A DNA stretch of 47,727 nt. Origin: CAYIYO01 sp964367715. Lineage in GTDB: Bacteria; Chlamydiota; Chlamydiia; Chlamydiales; Criblamydiaceae. The translations under genes and the position numbers were made by a program. The notes beneath the pieces are model-generated. The model had not been told where the DNA came from and ran no database searches. It was given only the letters and a program-made list of their open reading frames with translations. The stretch covers positions 1 through 47,727 of the forward strand of contig CAYIYO010000010.1 in NCBI GenBank assembly GCA_964367715.1, in the 5' to 3' direction. Numbering within the stretch: position 1 is the first letter of the stretch; each line of letters begins with the position of its first letter. Positions 36,496 through 44,862 of the stretch are shown here, piece by piece.

Positions 36496-36848
36496 TGAGT
36501 AACCACATCACGTTTGAAAAAGAAACAGGGAACTGTCGTAGAGCGACTAAATGTTATGCCATTATGCTGACAATGGTTTATACGGTATTTTTTCCATTTT
36601 TTTTCTATGTTGCTCTTCTTTCAGGAATGGTAATGGAAAATCCTAAAACAACGGTCCCTATCGGCCTGTCTATGATGTTTGCAATGTTTTGGATTCCTTT
36701 ATCAATGCCTGTTAGCATTTATCTAATGTGGTCCAATTTTTCCAATCACAAATACAGAAGAACTCTTTATTGGGGAGGATTACCTCCCTTTATATTTGTG
36801 CTAGCACTTTTGATAGTCGATGGCATATTACCCCTGTTTAGGGTCTAA
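36495..36848 (+). CDS. Small membrane protein coupled to the effector candidate
   Basis: A 117-residue protein, not recognised. Three hydrophobic helices lie at about 24-46, 53-76 and 90-112. Its ATG overlaps the last base of the preceding stop codon (TAATG), so translation is coupled. Such a partner could be an immunity protein, an anchor or an export helper for the effector candidate. It has no signal peptide beyond the helices. The family cannot be named. Confidence 0.65.
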   Translation: MSNHITFEKETGNCRRATKCYAIMLTMVYTVFFPFFFYVALLSGMVMENPKTTVPIGLSMMFAMFWIPLSMPVSIYLMWSNFSNHKYRRTLYWGGLPPFIFVLALLIVDGILPLFRV

Positions 36849-36863
36849 CAGTCTCTTTTCTCG

Positions 36864-36894
36864 TGACTCGCGGTACAATGGCGGTACAGTGACT
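36864..36894 (+). repeat. Island-flank repeat, copy 3
   Basis: GTGACTCGCGGTACAATGGC followed by GGTACAGTGACT matches copies at 24221 and 34891. It begins a roughly 145-base flank, with CCAGTAGCATTTAGA and ATAGCGGTTGGATGGTATTGG, that is shared with the segment before the tRNA fragment at 46623. Confidence 0.7.
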
Positions 36895-37007
36895 CTCCTA
36901 TTGCACCTGCAATAACCGATAGAATCCAGTAGCATTTAGATCGGAAATCCTTTACCATCATACTCATAGCGGTTGGATGGTATTGGTTGAGGAGGCGATC
37001 TCCCTCC

Positions 37008-37049
37008 CTCATAACCCGCTGGTCCTTGGTTCAAGTCCAAGTTGCCCCA
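37008..37049 (+). other. tRNA-Met 3' fragment, att scar 1
   Basis: CTCATAACCCGCTGG through TTGCCCCA reproduces the anticodon loop to discriminator of tRNA-Met. The T stem is CTTGG / CCAAG rather than ACTGG / CCAGT. No 5' half is present. Confidence 0.8.
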
Positions 37050-37250
37050 CTTTTTCCACAATACCTCCACAACAGTCTTGTAGCTTTTGCGCAAGTGTTA
37101 CGCACTCGTGCTTTTACACAAATTTTACGCACTTGACTGGAGTAGATCGGCATCAGCCAGCGCAAATCTACTTGGTTTCATATCCTCTATCAAATTCTTT
37201 TTTATTCAAATCACGTTCCTTGTTTTTTTCATCGGAAATTTATCAACTTT
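37050..37250. other. Intergenic region with GTGCGTAA repeats
   Basis: About 200 bases without a gene. TTACGCAC occurs at about 37099 and 37129, and its complement GTGCGTAA occurs twice at 37259-37278. These could be binding sites for an element-encoded protein, or remnants. I see nothing else. Confidence 0.35.
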
Positions 37251-37356
37251 TTATTCAAGTGCGTAAAAAGTGCGTAAAGCTTTGTTTATATATTTCACAT
37301 ACCGTTGTGTGTGAACGTTTTTCTTATCAAAAACAGAGGATATACAATCCGCTGTT
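37251..37356 (-). pseudogene. 3' remnant of a DUF3800 gene
   Basis: Read leftward from the IS border, ADCISSVFDKKN is followed by about 20 further residues to a stop at 37251. LQxADxxS-like segments close DUF3800 proteins, whose N-terminal half lies on the far side of the IS at 38184. The middle of the gene is missing. Confidence 0.5.
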
Positions 37357-38183
37357 GGTAGTCCTAAACATGTAATGCTCGCTGCTGGTTGTAATCGCAA
37401 ATAAAATATTTTATGATCCCAATGTGATTGGATAGCTTTTTCGAAAATGATAGGGTCTTTCTTAGAAGCCTTGAGCATCTTTGTCTAAGGGTGTTATTAA
37501 ATCTTTCAATATAACTTGTTTTTCCCGATTCTTTTCCAACGGCTCGGTGCTGCATCCAAGGAAGGAATTCGTAGTACACTGAGAACTTATCTGTATAAAA
37601 GACGGCTTTTTTTTAAGTCTTCTGGTAATTTCTTGAGTAAGATTTCAGCAGATTCTTTTGTGCGTTTTCCAACATGCATAGCTAATACCTGTCGCGTTGC
37701 AGAGTGAAAAACAAGCCATAACCATTGCTTGTTATTTTTATTTCCAACACAGCTCCATTGCTCATCTAGTTCAACAATAGCAACTTCCAACTGATCACCC
37801 TTGGTTACAGAAGCATTTAAATCGTCTGGTAACTCAAGAATAATATCGTCGATGAAACCAAGCAACCATGTCATACTGACATCAAAAATTCGAGTAATTT
37901 CCTCAAGAGAAACTCTTTCTAAAAGAGCTTGTCGAATAAAAGAACGTCTTTCTTCGTTAATAATTTTACTTTGAGGATTCAAAACAAATTGACGCCCACA
38001 ACAGAGGCATTAATGATTTTGTTTACCATTATGAATATGGCCATTTTTCTTGACGCTCGTCGATTTGCAGCCTGGACATGATAAGATCATCTGAGTTCCC
38101 ATAAAATTTTCATTTTATGAAAAACCTTTACGTCCAAAAAGTCAAACAAAAGGTTGGGTCAGCATTACATGTTTAGGACTACC
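37357..38183 (-). mobile_element. IS1-family insertion sequence (827 bp), decayed
   Basis: Terminal inverted repeats of 23 bases begin GGTAGTCCTAAACATG on both ends (37357-37379 and 38161-38183) and are almost identical. The inside encodes an IS1-type transposase with a nonsense codon and a frameshift. No target duplication is visible, which fits a later deletion at one side. Confidence 0.85.
37364..38102 (-). pseudogene. IS1-type transposase, broken
   Basis: Starting at ATG 38102, the frame shows a zinc finger (SCPGCKSTSVKKNGH ... CLCCGRQFVLNP) with a TAA at 38010-38012 between the Cys pairs. Then follow the helix-turn-helix and VELDEQWSCVGNKNNKQWLWL, with the catalytic Asp. An A8 run on the coding strand (37607-37614) shifts the frame; one base fewer restores YTDKFSVYYEFLPW, IERFNNTLRQR and RLLRKTLSFSKK, carrying the second Asp and the Glu. 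Both lesions together make it inactive. Confidence 0.85.
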
Positions 38184-38366
38184 CAAAATTTCTTGAGCCT
38201 GTTCTTCGGTTAAATCTTTGCCTTTTCCTAAATTAGCATATTTCTCATTCCAATTTGCTATAGCTTTTTCATTAAAAACCACAGACGCAACACAGTCAAA
38301 GGCAAATTCCTCTGATGGATTTTCGCTCTGAGTACAATTTCCTGATTCATCTAGGTAAAAATGCAT
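38184..38366 (-). pseudogene. 5' part of a DUF3800 gene cut by the IS
   Basis: From ATG 38366 the frame reads MHFYLDESGNCTQ and later EEFAFDCVASVVFNE. HFYLDESG at the N-terminus marks DUF3800, a family often found in mobile and defence islands with an RNase H-like Asp. After about 60 residues the frame enters the IS1-type element. Confidence 0.7.
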
Positions 38367-38437
38367 AAATTTTGACTTGTTCAATTTTACTGCATGGTAC
38401 ACCAAAATCACAATTTATCAATAGGGCAAAGATAAGT

Positions 38438-38516
38438 TATGCATATAATGCACTTATTTGGTACAATGAAATCATAAATCATTGACAGAAAAACAATGAA
38501 TTGTGCATATATTGTA
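38438..38516. promoter_or_regulatory. Control region of the AbiE operon with inverted motifs
   Basis: ATGCATATAATGCAC (38440-38453) and GTGCATATATTGTAC (38503-38517) are related half-palindromes, with GGTACAATG between them. TTGACA lies at 38482-38487. AbiEi proteins repress their own operon by binding inverted repeats, so these are candidate operators. The -10 is uncertain (CATATA at 38506 gives an 18-base gap), which would leave almost no leader. Confidence 0.45.
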
Positions 38517-38518
38517 CT

Positions 38519-39343
38519 ATGAATGAACAAGATTTAGGTGGCATAGGCAAGCTTTCTCGCGCGAGATTAGCTGAAGTTATTAGGCATTTTAAGGGGTGTT
38601 TTAACGCTTCAGATGTTTCCGATTGCCTTCAAATTACTAAAGCCAAAGCCAGAGGTATGCTAGCTCTTTGGTCAAAAAGCGGCTGGCTTCAACGTATACG
38701 CCCTGGAGTATATCTGCCGGTTGAATTAGCCGCTGAATCCTCAAATGATGTGATTGTTGACCCCTGGGTTGTTGCAACGCAATTATATCCCCCTTGCTAT
38801 ATTGGAGGTTGGTCTGCTTGCGAGTATTGGGGATTTACAGATCAGATTTTTAGCAGCGTTGTCGTACTGACCGTTAAGAGGGTAAATGGAAAAGAGCAGA
38901 TGGCTGGGAATATGACCTTCTTAATTAAAAAACAAGATTCTGAAAAGATGTTTGGGCTTAAGACTGTTTGGAAAGAGTCAATCAAAGTTCAAGTTTCAGA
39001 CCCTCATAAAACAATCATCGATCTCTTTGACGATCCCGCACTTGCTGGAGGAATTCGTTCCCTCGCTGATATGCTGCAGAAATATTTTCAATCCGAACAT
39101 TTAAATACAGCCATGTTATTGGAATATGCTGATCAAATGAAAAACAAGACCATTTTCAAGAGATTAGGCTATTTACTTTCTATTCTTAGACCTGCTGATG
39201 TTGCCCTCATAGATCAATGTAAAGAAAGAATCAGCCAAGGAAACTCTCAAATTGATCCCTCTTCAAAAGGGAATCGGCTTATAAAAAAATGGAGGCTTTG
39301 GCTTCCAGATGACTTTGAAAACACTCTTCAACCGATAAAATAA
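38519..39343 (+). CDS. AbiEi-family antitoxin (type IV toxin-antitoxin)
   Basis: About 274 residues from ATG 38519. A winged helix at the N-terminus (FNASDVSDCLQITKAKARGML, LQRIRPGVYLPV) is followed by PWVVATQLYPPCYIGGWSACEYWGFTDQIF and a C-terminal domain with PHKTIIDLFDDPALAGGI. This is the AbiEi architecture: the N-terminus represses transcription and the C-terminus counters the toxin. The toxin gene begins immediately after the stop codon. No ribosome site is visible, so a short or missing leader is possible. Confidence 0.9.
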   Translation: MNEQDLGGIGKLSRARLAEVIRHFKGCFNASDVSDCLQITKAKARGMLALWSKSGWLQRIRPGVYLPVELAAESSNDVIVDPWVVATQLYPPCYIGGWSACEYWGFTDQIFSSVVVLTVKRVNGKEQMAGNMTFLIKKQDSEKMFGLKTVWKESIKVQVSDPHKTIIDLFDDPALAGGIRSLADMLQKYFQSEHLNTAMLLEYADQMKNKTIFKRLGYLLSILRPADVALIDQCKERISQGNSQIDPSSKGNRLIKKWRLWLPDDFENTLQPIK

Positions 39344-40189
39344 ATGATAGACAAATCCGAAATTATAAAGGCAGCCAAATCACTTGGGCTGCCTCTAAGT
39401 ACGGTTGAAAAAGATTATGTTCTTGGGTGGGTACTCATGGGGATTCAAATGCACCCCGAAGCTCAAGAAAAATGGGTTTTTAAAGGTGGCACATGCTTAA
39501 AGAAGTGCTTTTTCGACAATTACAGATTCTCAGAAGACTTAGATTTTACCATCTCAGCCCAAGATCATATACAAGAAGATGTTTTGAAAAAAACACTCAA
39601 AGATGTCGGTGAGTGGGTATATGAAGAATCAGGTATCGAATTGCCGGAAAAGCACATTTCGGTAGATCTGTATAGAAATCCTCATGGAGCCTTTTCAGTT
39701 GAAGGCAAGCTCACTTACTTTGGTCCATTAAAGCAAAAGACTAACTTTCCTCGCATTAAACTTGATCTTACTGCACACGAAAGAATCGTATTGCCACCAG
39801 AAAAACGTACAATCTTTCATCAATATTCTGACAAGCCAGCGACTGCGCCTCATGCATTAAGCTATTCCTATGAAGAGATTTTTGCGGAAAAACTTCGTGC
39901 TTTAGCAGAGCGCGCACGTCCACGCGACCTTTACGATGTCATTCATCTATATGAAGAGCGTCATAGACTTTCTGACAAAAACAAGTTCATAGAATCCCTT
40001 TCAGCCAAGTGTGAATTCAAAAAAATTCCCATACCGACCTTAGAATATATTGAACGCCATCCTCAAAAGAAGATTTTATCATCCGAATGGGAAAACATGC
40101 TTCGTCATCAACTACCAGAACTAAAGCCATTTGATCATTTTTGGGAATTATTGCCAAAAATCTTTCAATGGATTGAAAAGACACAATAG
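39344..40189 (+). CDS. AbiEii-family nucleotidyltransferase toxin
   Basis: A 281-residue protein. STVEKDYVLGWVL, then WVFKGGTCLKKCFFDNYRFSEDLDFTI (about 44-70), are the GGT...S-E-D-L-D nucleotidyltransferase motifs of AbiEii. SYSYEEIFAEKLRALAERARPRDLYDV (about 168-195) is the other conserved block, with the Lys and Asp needed in characterised members. AbiEii-like toxins modify tRNA ends to block growth and phage. The gene follows AbiEi without a gap, giving an intact pair. Confidence 0.93.
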   Translation: MIDKSEIIKAAKSLGLPLSTVEKDYVLGWVLMGIQMHPEAQEKWVFKGGTCLKKCFFDNYRFSEDLDFTISAQDHIQEDVLKKTLKDVGEWVYEESGIELPEKHISVDLYRNPHGAFSVEGKLTYFGPLKQKTNFPRIKLDLTAHERIVLPPEKRTIFHQYSDKPATAPHALSYSYEEIFAEKLRALAERARPRDLYDVIHLYEERHRLSDKNKFIESLSAKCEFKKIPIPTLEYIERHPQKKILSSEWENMLRHQLPELKPFDHFWELLPKIFQWIEKTQ

Positions 40190-40212
40190 TAAGATATTTA
40201 GGAAATATATTT

Positions 40213-41946
40213 ATGAGCGACTTTCTGTTTGCAAAACCAATTTTAGAAAAGCTGACTCCTCACCTTCCTTTTTTCGAATATCATTATGAGTTAGTCGATA
40301 TTTATAAAAAAACAGAGGCTAGAGATGAGAAAAAGTTTTTAGATTTGTTAATTGATATTTCATCAGTAATAATGAACATAGAAAACACTTCTAATCCATA
40401 TGAGAAATCTTTGAAACAAGATGAGTTGAAATATTTAGAAGACGCTTCAATAAGCGTTGAAAATCCTGAAATTAAATACTTAATTAAAGATATATTATGG
40501 GTTCATGAGAAAAAAAACATTTCTCATGGCTTAGAGGCTTTAGAAGCTTCTCTCGAAAGTGCAAAAAAAATAGACCCTAGATTATATCCAACAGACATTT
40601 TAAATCGAATTAAACGAGCTTTAGTTTTATCTCATCAATTAAAAAATCGCGTAAAATTTGATATCGTTGAAAACACCTTAGCCACTATTTGCAACATATT
40701 TAAAATTGTAATAAGTTCTGACAATTATCTTTCAGGTTGGATAGTCGAATTACTTATTGAGTATAATGCTAAAAGCCAAATTCATGAAATTATTTCTTCT
40801 GATTTACTTGTTATTGCTATCGCTGCAGCTGAAAAAAATAGTGATTGGCAACTTGCACACCAGCTTAGAAAAAGTGTACTGAATATATACCGGTTTTTAA
40901 AAAATACTTCTGAAATCAACCGTGCGCTTATCGAACTAGCTTCCTCCTATGCAAAAGAAGGTGATCAATTAAGGTCTGGTATAGTTGCTACACGTTCATT
41001 CCAGTCAGCAATAAGGAATTTAATGGAAGTAACAGGCGAGGATCTTCAACAAACCAAAAGTGAGTTGATGGAAGAATTCCATAAAAAACTACTTGCAGCT
41101 CAGTCTGTAATTCCAGAGCAAATGAAATTAATACAAACCCAAAGTGTTGATCTTAGCGATCAACTTATGATTTTGAAAAAAGACCTCTCTCAAGGTAGAA
41201 GTGCCCTTGAGTGCTTAACAATTCTTGCTTTGAAATTTCCTCAGCAAAATGAATCTGTATTTAGATCCATGCAGGACAATCGACAAGAAAACAATATCCA
41301 CTCCTTATTTGCTTCAAAAAGTATTGTCGATGATAAGGGTCGCACCGTCGCTAATCTATCGAGTACTCAAAAAGCATACTCTCATGATTTAAATACTGAC
41401 TTAAGTATACTCTGGTCAATAAAAGCTAGACTAATAGAGTTTGGCAGAAGCTGGATATCTTCGGAATATCCTCTTATTAAATCTGATTGGAGCAATCTAC
41501 TTGGTGACTGTTCTACTATTCGACCCGGACATGAACAGCTTGTCATAGAAGGATTGCATTTTGGATTTAATGGTAATTATTTGGTGTCAAGTCATCTTTT
41601 AATTCCTCAAATTGAAGATTCGTTTAGATATTTATTGGAAAGCAATGACATACTTTGTTCTAAAATTGCAAAATCTCTAAATCAAAAAGATGAAATATTA
41701 GATGATTTGGTCAAGCATCTTAAATTAAGCGAACTTTTAGGAGATGAGTTTGTTTTTGAAACTTCGAGATTATTAATTCAACCGGGCTTGAATTTCAGAA
41801 ATGACGAGTCTCATGGAAAATTGCCATACGAATCATTTTGGTCTCATACATCAGTATATTTATGGTATCTAGCTTTGCGGTTGTTCTGTCTAGGACCTTC
41901 AATTTTAAAATCAAAGTTTCAAGTTAAGCCACCTTCGGATTCATAA
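40213..41946 (+). CDS. DUF4209 protein with HEPN-type Rx4H motif
   Basis: A 577-residue protein. AGGA lies about ten bases before the ATG. The N-terminal 400 residues are helical and low in known motifs, with RGLALE-type repeats absent. The C-terminus has HLLIPQIEDSFRYLLESN, then FETSRLLIQPGLNFRNDESHG, where R-N-D-E-S-H fits the conserved RNxxxH of DUF4209 and the Rx4-6H of HEPN RNases. HEPN proteins in defence systems cut RNA on infection. The gene lies 23 bases after AbiEii and five bases before the CoiA-like gene. Base composition is AT-rich relative to the backbone. Confidence 0.8.
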   Translation: MSDFLFAKPILEKLTPHLPFFEYHYELVDIYKKTEARDEKKFLDLLIDISSVIMNIENTSNPYEKSLKQDELKYLEDASISVENPEIKYLIKDILWVHEKKNISHGLEALEASLESAKKIDPRLYPTDILNRIKRALVLSHQLKNRVKFDIVENTLATICNIFKIVISSDNYLSGWIVELLIEYNAKSQIHEIISSDLLVIAIAAAEKNSDWQLAHQLRKSVLNIYRFLKNTSEINRALIELASSYAKEGDQLRSGIVATRSFQSAIRNLMEVTGEDLQQTKSELMEEFHKKLLAAQSVIPEQMKLIQTQSVDLSDQLMILKKDLSQGRSALECLTILALKFPQQNESVFRSMQDNRQENNIHSLFASKSIVDDKGRTVANLSSTQKAYSHDLNTDLSILWSIKARLIEFGRSWISSEYPLIKSDWSNLLGDCSTIRPGHEQLVIEGLHFGFNGNYLVSSHLLIPQIEDSFRYLLESNDILCSKIAKSLNQKDEILDDLVKHLKLSELLGDEFVFETSRLLIQPGLNFRNDESHGKLPYESFWSHTSVYLWYLALRLFCLGPSILKSKFQVKPPSDS

Positions 41947-41998
41947 CTGTGTGAAAAGGCAATGGTGTTCGTGCTGTCGCAAAAGGAAAATTGCAAAT

Positions 41999-42802
41999 AT
42001 GAAAATGAAATATGCATTACTAAATAACGAACGGCAAGAGCCACAACCAGGCCTTATTGGCAAATGTCAATGCTGTAATAGTACAGTTATAGCAAAGTGC
42101 GGGAATTTGAGGACTTGGCATTGGGCTCATAAGACAAAAATAGAATGCGATCCATGGTGGGAAGAATCTGACTGGCATAGAGCATGGAAAGAACAGTTCC
42201 CTAAGGAATGGCAAGAAGTAATTCATAAAGCTGAAAATGATGAAAAACACATTGCTGATGTGAAGACTAAGCAAGGTTTTGTAATTGAATTTCAGCATTC
42301 ACATTTAGACCCTCAAGAGCGAATCGCGCGTGAGACATTTTATCAAAATATGGTTTGGGTTGTTGATGGGACTCGTCTGAAAAAGGATTACCGTCGTTTT
42401 CTTGAAGGAAGAAAAAATATCATGACCGGGTACAAAAATGGATTTTTTTTAGTCCATTTCCCAGAAGAATGTTTCCCTATCGCTTGGATTGAGAGTTCAA
42501 CGATGGTTATTTTTGACTTTAAGGGTACCTTGCCCAACGAACCACTAGATGAAATGCGAAATACTCTTTGGTGTTTGTTACCAGGACGAGCTAAAAACCG
42601 TGCTGTGATGATTGGAATATCGCGTCAGGATTTCGTAGCCACAGCTATGAAACATCCAGAATTACTTCCAGAGCCAGCACATGAGATTGTTAGCGCCTAT
42701 GACAAACTCCTTATCGAGCTAGACGCAAGGGAACAACAAGTCCAAAAACAGAGGTGGCAAATACGTAATCCCCATAGAGCAAAAATACCAAGAAAGCGAT
42801 GA
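41999..42802 (+). CDS. CoiA-like nuclease
   Basis: About 267 residues from ATG 41999; a GTG at 41951 would add 16 Cys-rich residues and sits five bases after the DUF4209 stop, so I cannot exclude it. A Cys pair in KCQCCNSTVIAK, then LRTWHWAHK, SDWHRAWKEQFP, EKHIADVKTKQGFVIEFQHS and MVWVVDG are typical of CoiA-like nucleases, with the D...E-x-Q core of a PD-(D/E)XK fold. CoiA proper helps competence; stand-alone versions are found in defence regions. The DUF4209 gene is directly upstream. Confidence 0.85.
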   Translation: MKMKYALLNNERQEPQPGLIGKCQCCNSTVIAKCGNLRTWHWAHKTKIECDPWWEESDWHRAWKEQFPKEWQEVIHKAENDEKHIADVKTKQGFVIEFQHSHLDPQERIARETFYQNMVWVVDGTRLKKDYRRFLEGRKNIMTGYKNGFFLVHFPEECFPIAWIESSTMVIFDFKGTLPNEPLDEMRNTLWCLLPGRAKNRAVMIGISRQDFVATAMKHPELLPEPAHEIVSAYDKLLIELDAREQQVQKQRWQIRNPHRAKIPRKR

Positions 42803-42977
42803 AAATAACTGGAGTTATGCAGCCACGGCCTGACCATTTTTAAATGGGGCAAATTTGGGGCATTGGTCACCAAAAAGAGACTTTAATTCGCCGCAATTGC
42901 CGATAGACAGAAAAGCCTTTTGGCTGTATTCTCCTTGTTATTAGCTGTCGCGAATTGCGGTAAGCTGGGGTTTCACT

Positions 42978-43024
42978 GCGGACTCATAACCCGCGGGTCC
43001 ATGGTTCAAGTCCATGTTGCCCCA
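42978..43024 (+). other. tRNA-Met 3' fragment, att scar 2
   Basis: GCGGACTCATAACCCGCGGG through TTGCCCCA holds the whole anticodon arm and T arm of tRNA-Met without its 5' half. The T stem is CATGG / CCATG. Upstream 130 bases differ from the flanks of the other scars; they include CCGCAATT and AATTGCGG as distant inverted motifs. Confidence 0.82.
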
Positions 43025-43232
43025 TTCAAGGGACAAAGTCCCTTGAAAATCCCTACCAAAGGGCCACATAGCCCTCTGGACTCCCGCTATCCTTTGTCTT
43101 CAACTTATCCCCTCACCAACAAATTATCACACCATAAAACTACAATGTATTATTTGGAAGACCGCACCTTCACGCTGTCTAAAAGTAGATTAGCCTTCAA
43201 TCTTCAAATGCCACAATGCCAGGCCTGACCCC
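42983..43232 (+). repeat. 250-bp direct repeat, left copy
   Basis: This matches 46623-46872 with two substitutions and no gap. It starts in the tRNA fragment, includes a nine-base-pair hairpin (TTCAAGGGA / TCCCTTGAA at 43025-43047) that looks like the original tRNA terminator, and ends in CCAGGCCTGACCCC. A 75-codon frame across it is not a gene. Confidence 0.9.
43219..43232. repeat. GGGGTCAGGCCTGG motif
   Basis: CCAGGCCTGACCCC, the same word as the ends of the MITE at 44620-44845. It truncates a transposase frame. Confidence 0.75.
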
Positions 43233-43235
43233 GTT

Positions 43236-43403
43236 ATTTGAATAGAGTGCTGGTCTGCCGCGATTTCCAGAGCGTTCGGTCGAATTCCATTGAGCGATAA
43301 CATCATCTGAAAACCAAAATGTTATGCTTCCACGATTGATAAGAGATCTGTTATACTGTTTCCAGTTGCGGACGCGGTATTTCGTTTTCGCTGTTTGAGT
43401 CAT
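43236..43403 (-). pseudogene. IS5-type transposase N-terminal fragment
   Basis: Read leftward from ATG 43403 the frame gives KYRVRNWKQYNRSLINRGS, TFWFSDDVIAQW and GNRGRPALYSNN. YRVRNWxxYNxxLxxRGS and GRRGRPxxYS are the start of IS5-family transposases. After about 55 residues the frame meets the CCAGGCCTGACCCC motif and the rest of the gene is missing. Confidence 0.75.
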
Positions 43404-43578
43404 CGGCTCCTCTGCAATTTATTTTTTTAGTCGAAAACAAATTTACAGGTTATCGAATCTTAGATCAAGCGGAGAAATAGGCGTCCGTTGCTATTTTTGC
43501 AACAACGCCAAATCGAAATACACCAAGCTGGTGTGGGTTGTAAAAAAACAAATGCGAATGAATGTAAAAAATAAAAAT

Positions 43579-44472
43579 ATGAATGATCAGATCGCCTTGT
43601 ATCAACAACGCCTTAATCTTCACGCTGCTACTTTCTCACGCATTGATCATGAAGATGCAATGGTTGCCATTGTCTATAGGGTTACTCAACCTGATGGAAA
43701 GCAGTTTATTTTAAAAATTTGCGATCGCATTAATGATTATCTTCGAGAGATGCATTTCCTAAAGCTCTTTGCTAATAAATTACCTGTACCACGCATTATA
43801 CAGGTTGTGCAGCCAGATGAACATATTCATGGGGCTATTTTGATGGAGTGCTTGTCAGGTTCACTTCTTCAACTCAAAGAACTTTCAGAATCACTTGCCT
43901 ACGAAATTGGCCGTTGTCTTGCAGGCATTCATCTTACCCGGTTACCAGGTTATGGTGACCCCATAAAGGATAATTTAAGTAGTGATCCACGATCTTATTT
44001 TACCTTGAAATTTGAAGAGGGACTTGATGAATGCAATAATCATCTGCCTTTAAGTTTAATAGAAAAATGCCGTCGCTATCATGACTCACATCTTAATTTA
44101 TTAATGTCAGTAGATGGCCCTTGCGTTGTACATCGGGATTTCCGTCCAGGGAATCTAATAGTTCATGACGGTAAGCTACAAGGGATCATCGATTGGGCTG
44201 GTGCACGTGCAAGCTTTGCAGAGGAAGATTTTTGTTCGCTAGAGCATGGAGAATGGTCGAATGATCCGAACAGTAAAAAGTCTTTCTTAGAGGGTTATGC
44301 AAGTGTTCGTCCCGTTCCAAGCTACAACCACTTGATTTCTTTCTTACGTTTGAATAAAGCAATTGCAACAATTGGCTTTACAGTTAAGCGCGGAACTTGG
44401 AAAAGCAATAATGCTGGTGTATATCAATTCAATCGTAGCTTTCTAGAAACATTTTTTTTAGGCGAGGCTTGA
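43579..44472 (+). CDS. APH-family phosphotransferase
   Basis: About 297 residues from ATG 43579; the frame is open from 43531 and the start is uncertain because no ribosome site is visible. FILKICDR carries the ATP-binding Lys, VVHRDFRPGNLIV the catalytic Asp and GIIDWAGARASF the metal-binding Asp of aminoglycoside phosphotransferase-like kinases. Substrate may be an antibiotic, choline or a sugar. A second, truncated gene of the same superfamily starts two bases after its stop. Confidence 0.85.
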   Translation: MNDQIALYQQRLNLHAATFSRIDHEDAMVAIVYRVTQPDGKQFILKICDRINDYLREMHFLKLFANKLPVPRIIQVVQPDEHIHGAILMECLSGSLLQLKELSESLAYEIGRCLAGIHLTRLPGYGDPIKDNLSSDPRSYFTLKFEEGLDECNNHLPLSLIEKCRRYHDSHLNLLMSVDGPCVVHRDFRPGNLIVHDGKLQGIIDWAGARASFAEEDFCSLEHGEWSNDPNSKKSFLEGYASVRPVPSYNHLISFLRLNKAIATIGFTVKRGTWKSNNAGVYQFNRSFLETFFLGEA

Positions 44473-44473
44473 G

Positions 44474-44619
44474 ATGGATGATGACAAATTAATTATAGAT
44501 ATTTCAACTGTACATCAATTAATAACAACCCAATTTCCTCAATGGAAAGAACTTCCTATTCATCCTGTTGTTTCAAGCGGCTGGGATAATAAAACCTATC
44601 ATTTAGGTGAGTCTATAAA
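44474..44619 (+). pseudogene. Second APH-family gene, cut by a MITE
   Basis: From ATG 44474 the frame reads VHQLITTQFPQWKELPIHPV and SSGWDNKTYHLGES before running into the MITE. FPQWxxLPIxPVxxxGWDNxTYxLG is the start of phosphotransferases related to APH. About 48 residues remain, so it is inactive. Confidence 0.82.
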
Positions 44620-44845
44620 GGGGTCAGGCCTGGGCTGAAACAGATGGGCCTAAAATTATGCTTTAACCCCTCTAAAATTCCAGAAACTTCTTGTCCCAAT
44701 GGCCCCAAGAAAGGTCTTTTTCAAGTTAATAAATACCTAATATTTAATAACTTAAAATAGATTGTGATGGCACTAAAAGTAGAGGGCGAAAAAAACTAAA
44801 TTTTCTTCTGAAAAAGTTCATCTGTTTCAGCTCAGGCCTGACCCC
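44620..44845. mobile_element. MITE with 27-base inverted ends (226 bp)
   Basis: The ends GGGGTCAGGCCTGGGCTGAA (44620) and the complement of TTCAGCTCAGGCCTGACCCC (44845) pair over 27 bases with one mismatch. The inside is AT-rich and codes for nothing. It interrupts the APH-like gene at 44474. A partial copy of its right end lies at 46898-46933. Words of this kind often flank REP-associated transposase genes; none is in the window. Confidence 0.82.
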
Positions 44846-44862
44846 GTTATGACCCCGTTATC

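Noticed and set aside
34891..36894. CRISPR array suspected from recurring short words near island borders
   Set aside because: Copies are kilobases apart with no regular spacers, and no cas gene is present.
36977..37375. 132-codon frame across att scar 1
   Set aside because: It crosses the tRNA fragment, a gene-free region and the IS border; composition is not coding-like.
42920..43228. Open frame across the tRNA-Met fragment and repeat
   Set aside because: It reads through a tRNA end and its flank; the same peptide appears at 46641-46868 only because the DNA is duplicated. No ribosome site.
43481..43512. Terminator-like hairpin GGCGTCCGTTGC / GCAACAACGCC
   Set aside because: The stem is imperfect, no T tract follows and it precedes a gene; it may be debris of the IS5-type element.
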